Source of the DNA: an uncultured Verrucomicrobiota bacterium
GTDB lineage: Bacteria > Verrucomicrobiota > Verrucomicrobiia > Limisphaerales > UBA9464
Length of the DNA: 53,438 nucleotides
Assembly (NCBI GenBank): GCA_903835555.1
Contig: CAILNN010000137.1
Location: 1 to 53,438, forward strand
Direction: 5' to 3'
The notes beneath the pieces were generated by a model. The model had not been told where the DNA came from and ran no database searches. It saw only the letters and a list, made by a program, of their open reading frames with translations. The first letter of the stretch is position 1; every line of letters begins with the position of its first letter. Shown here in pieces: positions 52,442-53,438 of the stretch. The position numbers and the translations under genes were made by a program.

Positions 52442-53438
52442 ATGCACCCCGGTTTTATCCACTGGCTTCGGCGATTTGCTGCCTCTTGGATTTGGCTAAT
52501 TCTGGCCGCTCTTCATTGCCAAATCCACGCCGCCCCATCGCTTCCTGAATGGCAGCCCGGCCCCGGTTTTCGCAAACGCCCACTGACACTCCCCAATCCG
52601 GGACATTCCGGCTTCACCCTGCTGCCTCCAGATATTACCGGAGTTCAATTCACCAACCTCCTGACCGACGATCAGGCCGCCCTCAACCAAATCCTCATCA
52701 ATGGCTCCGGCGTGGCCGCCGGTGATGTCGATGGCGATGGCTGGTGCGATCTCTATTTCTGTCGCCTCGGTGGCCCCAATGCCCTCTATCGAAATCTGGG
52801 CGGCCGACGGTTTGAAGAAGTGGCGGAGTCCTCCGGTGTCGCCTGCAACGGCCTGAAATCCACCGGGGCCGTCTTTGCCGATATCGATGGCGACGGTGAC
52901 CTCGACCTGTTGGTCAATACCCTCGGCGGCGGCACGCACGTCTTCTTCAATGATGGTCATGGCCATTTCAAAGAGTCATCGCAGGTGCTCAATCTTCAAC
53001 GCGCCGGTATGTCCCTCACCCTCGCCGATATCGACGGCGATGGCGACCTCGACCTCTATATCGCCAATTATCGCTCGACCACAGTCCGCAGCACCGGTTT
53101 GCAGATGCTTCTGGTCAATGGCAAGAAAACCCTTCGCCCCGAAGACCGCGACGGCATGTTCATCACTCCCGACGGAATGCTCCGTGAATACGGAGAAGTG
53201 GATGTGCTCTTTCTGAATGACGGTCACGGCGGCTTCACCCCCCAATCGTGGACCGATGGTCGATTTCTCGACGAAACCGGTCGTCCCCTGACCACGCCGC
53301 CACGAGATTGGGGGCAATCCGCCATGTTTCACGACTTGAATGGCGATGGATTCCCCGACCTCTACGTTTGCAACGACTTTTGGACACCCGACCGCATCTG
53401 GATCAATGATGGCAAGGGCACCTTCCGCGCCATCGCCC
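52442..53438 (+). CDS. CRTAC1/VCBS repeat protein, cut by window end
   Basis: The ATG at 52442 opens a frame that continues to the last base without a stop (332 full codons). It begins with a signal peptide (RRFAASWIWLILAALHCQIHA). After a PGHSGFTLLPPDITGVQFTNLL leader, VCBS blades run: NGSGVAAGDVDGDGWCDLYFC, DIDGDGDLDLLVN, DIDGDGDLDLYIANYR, DLNGDGFPDLYVCNDFW. These closely match module 1 of the 48517 gene, so the two are tandem paralogues separated by the 98-bp repeat. The ASPIC/UnbV part would lie beyond the window. Confidence 0.85.
   Translation, partial: MHPGFIHWLRRFAASWIWLILAALHCQIHAAPSLPEWQPGPGFRKRPLTLPNPGHSGFTLLPPDITGVQFTNLLTDDQAALNQILINGSGVAAGDVDGDGWCDLYFCRLGGPNALYRNLGGRRFEEVAESSGVACNGLKSTGAVFADIDGDGDLDLLVNTLGGGTHVFFNDGHGHFKESSQVLNLQRAGMSLTLADIDGDGDLDLYIANYRSTTVRSTGLQMLLVNGKKTLRPEDRDGMFITPDGMLREYGEVDVLFLNDGHGGFTPQSWTDGRFLDETGRPLTTPPRDWGQSAMFHDLNGDGFPDLYVCNDFWTPDRIWINDGKGTFRAIA

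Noticed and set aside
1..53438. CRISPR array
   Set aside because: No regularly spaced direct repeats of 20-40 bp with unique spacers were seen; the repeats present are dispersed palindromes.

Overview
The window looks like a chromosomal stretch of a Verrucomicrobiota bacterium, most likely a Pedosphaera/Limisphaera-type lineage. That is inference from gene content: large secreted proteins with Ig-like, LamG and PA14-like modules sharing a C-terminal 'FYR' tail, CRTAC1/VCBS (FG-GAP, ASPIC/UnbV) proteins, futalosine-pathway menaquinone synthesis, and many short intergenic palindromic repeats near a REP-associated (Y1) transposase. Two tRNA genes are present (Phe-GAA on -, Ser-GCT on +). No rRNA, CRISPR array, plasmid or prophage module was seen.

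Layout. 1-1.5 kb: a palindrome-bracketed repeat and a RAYT transposase. 1.7-2.5 kb: tRNA-Phe and a DUF4337 membrane protein. 2.9-6.3 kb: two divergent secreted surface proteins (Ig-like; LamG plus Gly-Tyr-Gly repeats). 6.5-8.7 kb: a nucleotidyltransferase-fold protein, a GNAT enzyme and an SGNH hydrolase. 8.9-15 kb: a minus-strand housekeeping run, nagB-ruvX-truA-trmL-mqnE-hisF-(truncated DUF486 gene)-hisI-membrane protein. 15-17.7 kb: repeats, tRNA-Ser and a decayed zone with two frameshifted genes. 17.7-23.4 kb: a Fibrobacter-type paralogous-domain protein, a VOC protein, a coiled-coil protein and an OPT transporter. 23.4-24.5 kb: two small minus-strand genes ended by a clear terminator.

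24.6-33.7 kb holds the most unusual unit: a tightly coupled operon DUF58 / BatA-type VWA / iron-type periplasmic binding protein / two-domain ABC permease continuous with an NHL-propeller lipoprotein / large VWA protein. Junctions are 4-nt overlaps or a 2-nt gap. No ABC ATPase and no MoxR-type AAA+ ATPase lies beside it. The three DxSxS metal-binding motifs are intact. I infer a cell-envelope complex in which VWA proteins and an NHL sensor are tied to an import-type permease.

33.8-36.7 kb: long-form hisG, a 33-residue bS22-like ribosomal protein gene, and a TPR lipoprotein. 36.9-43.3 kb: a single 2120-residue secreted protein on the minus strand. 43.7-53.4 kb: a 1002-residue surface protein with a textbook terminator, then a c-type-heme/VCBS protein overlapping a two-module CRTAC1 protein, then a tandem CRTAC1 paralogue cut by the window end.

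Between genes lie at least five families of short structured repeats, several present twice here, including one 98-bp element whose central 40 bp are identical in both copies.
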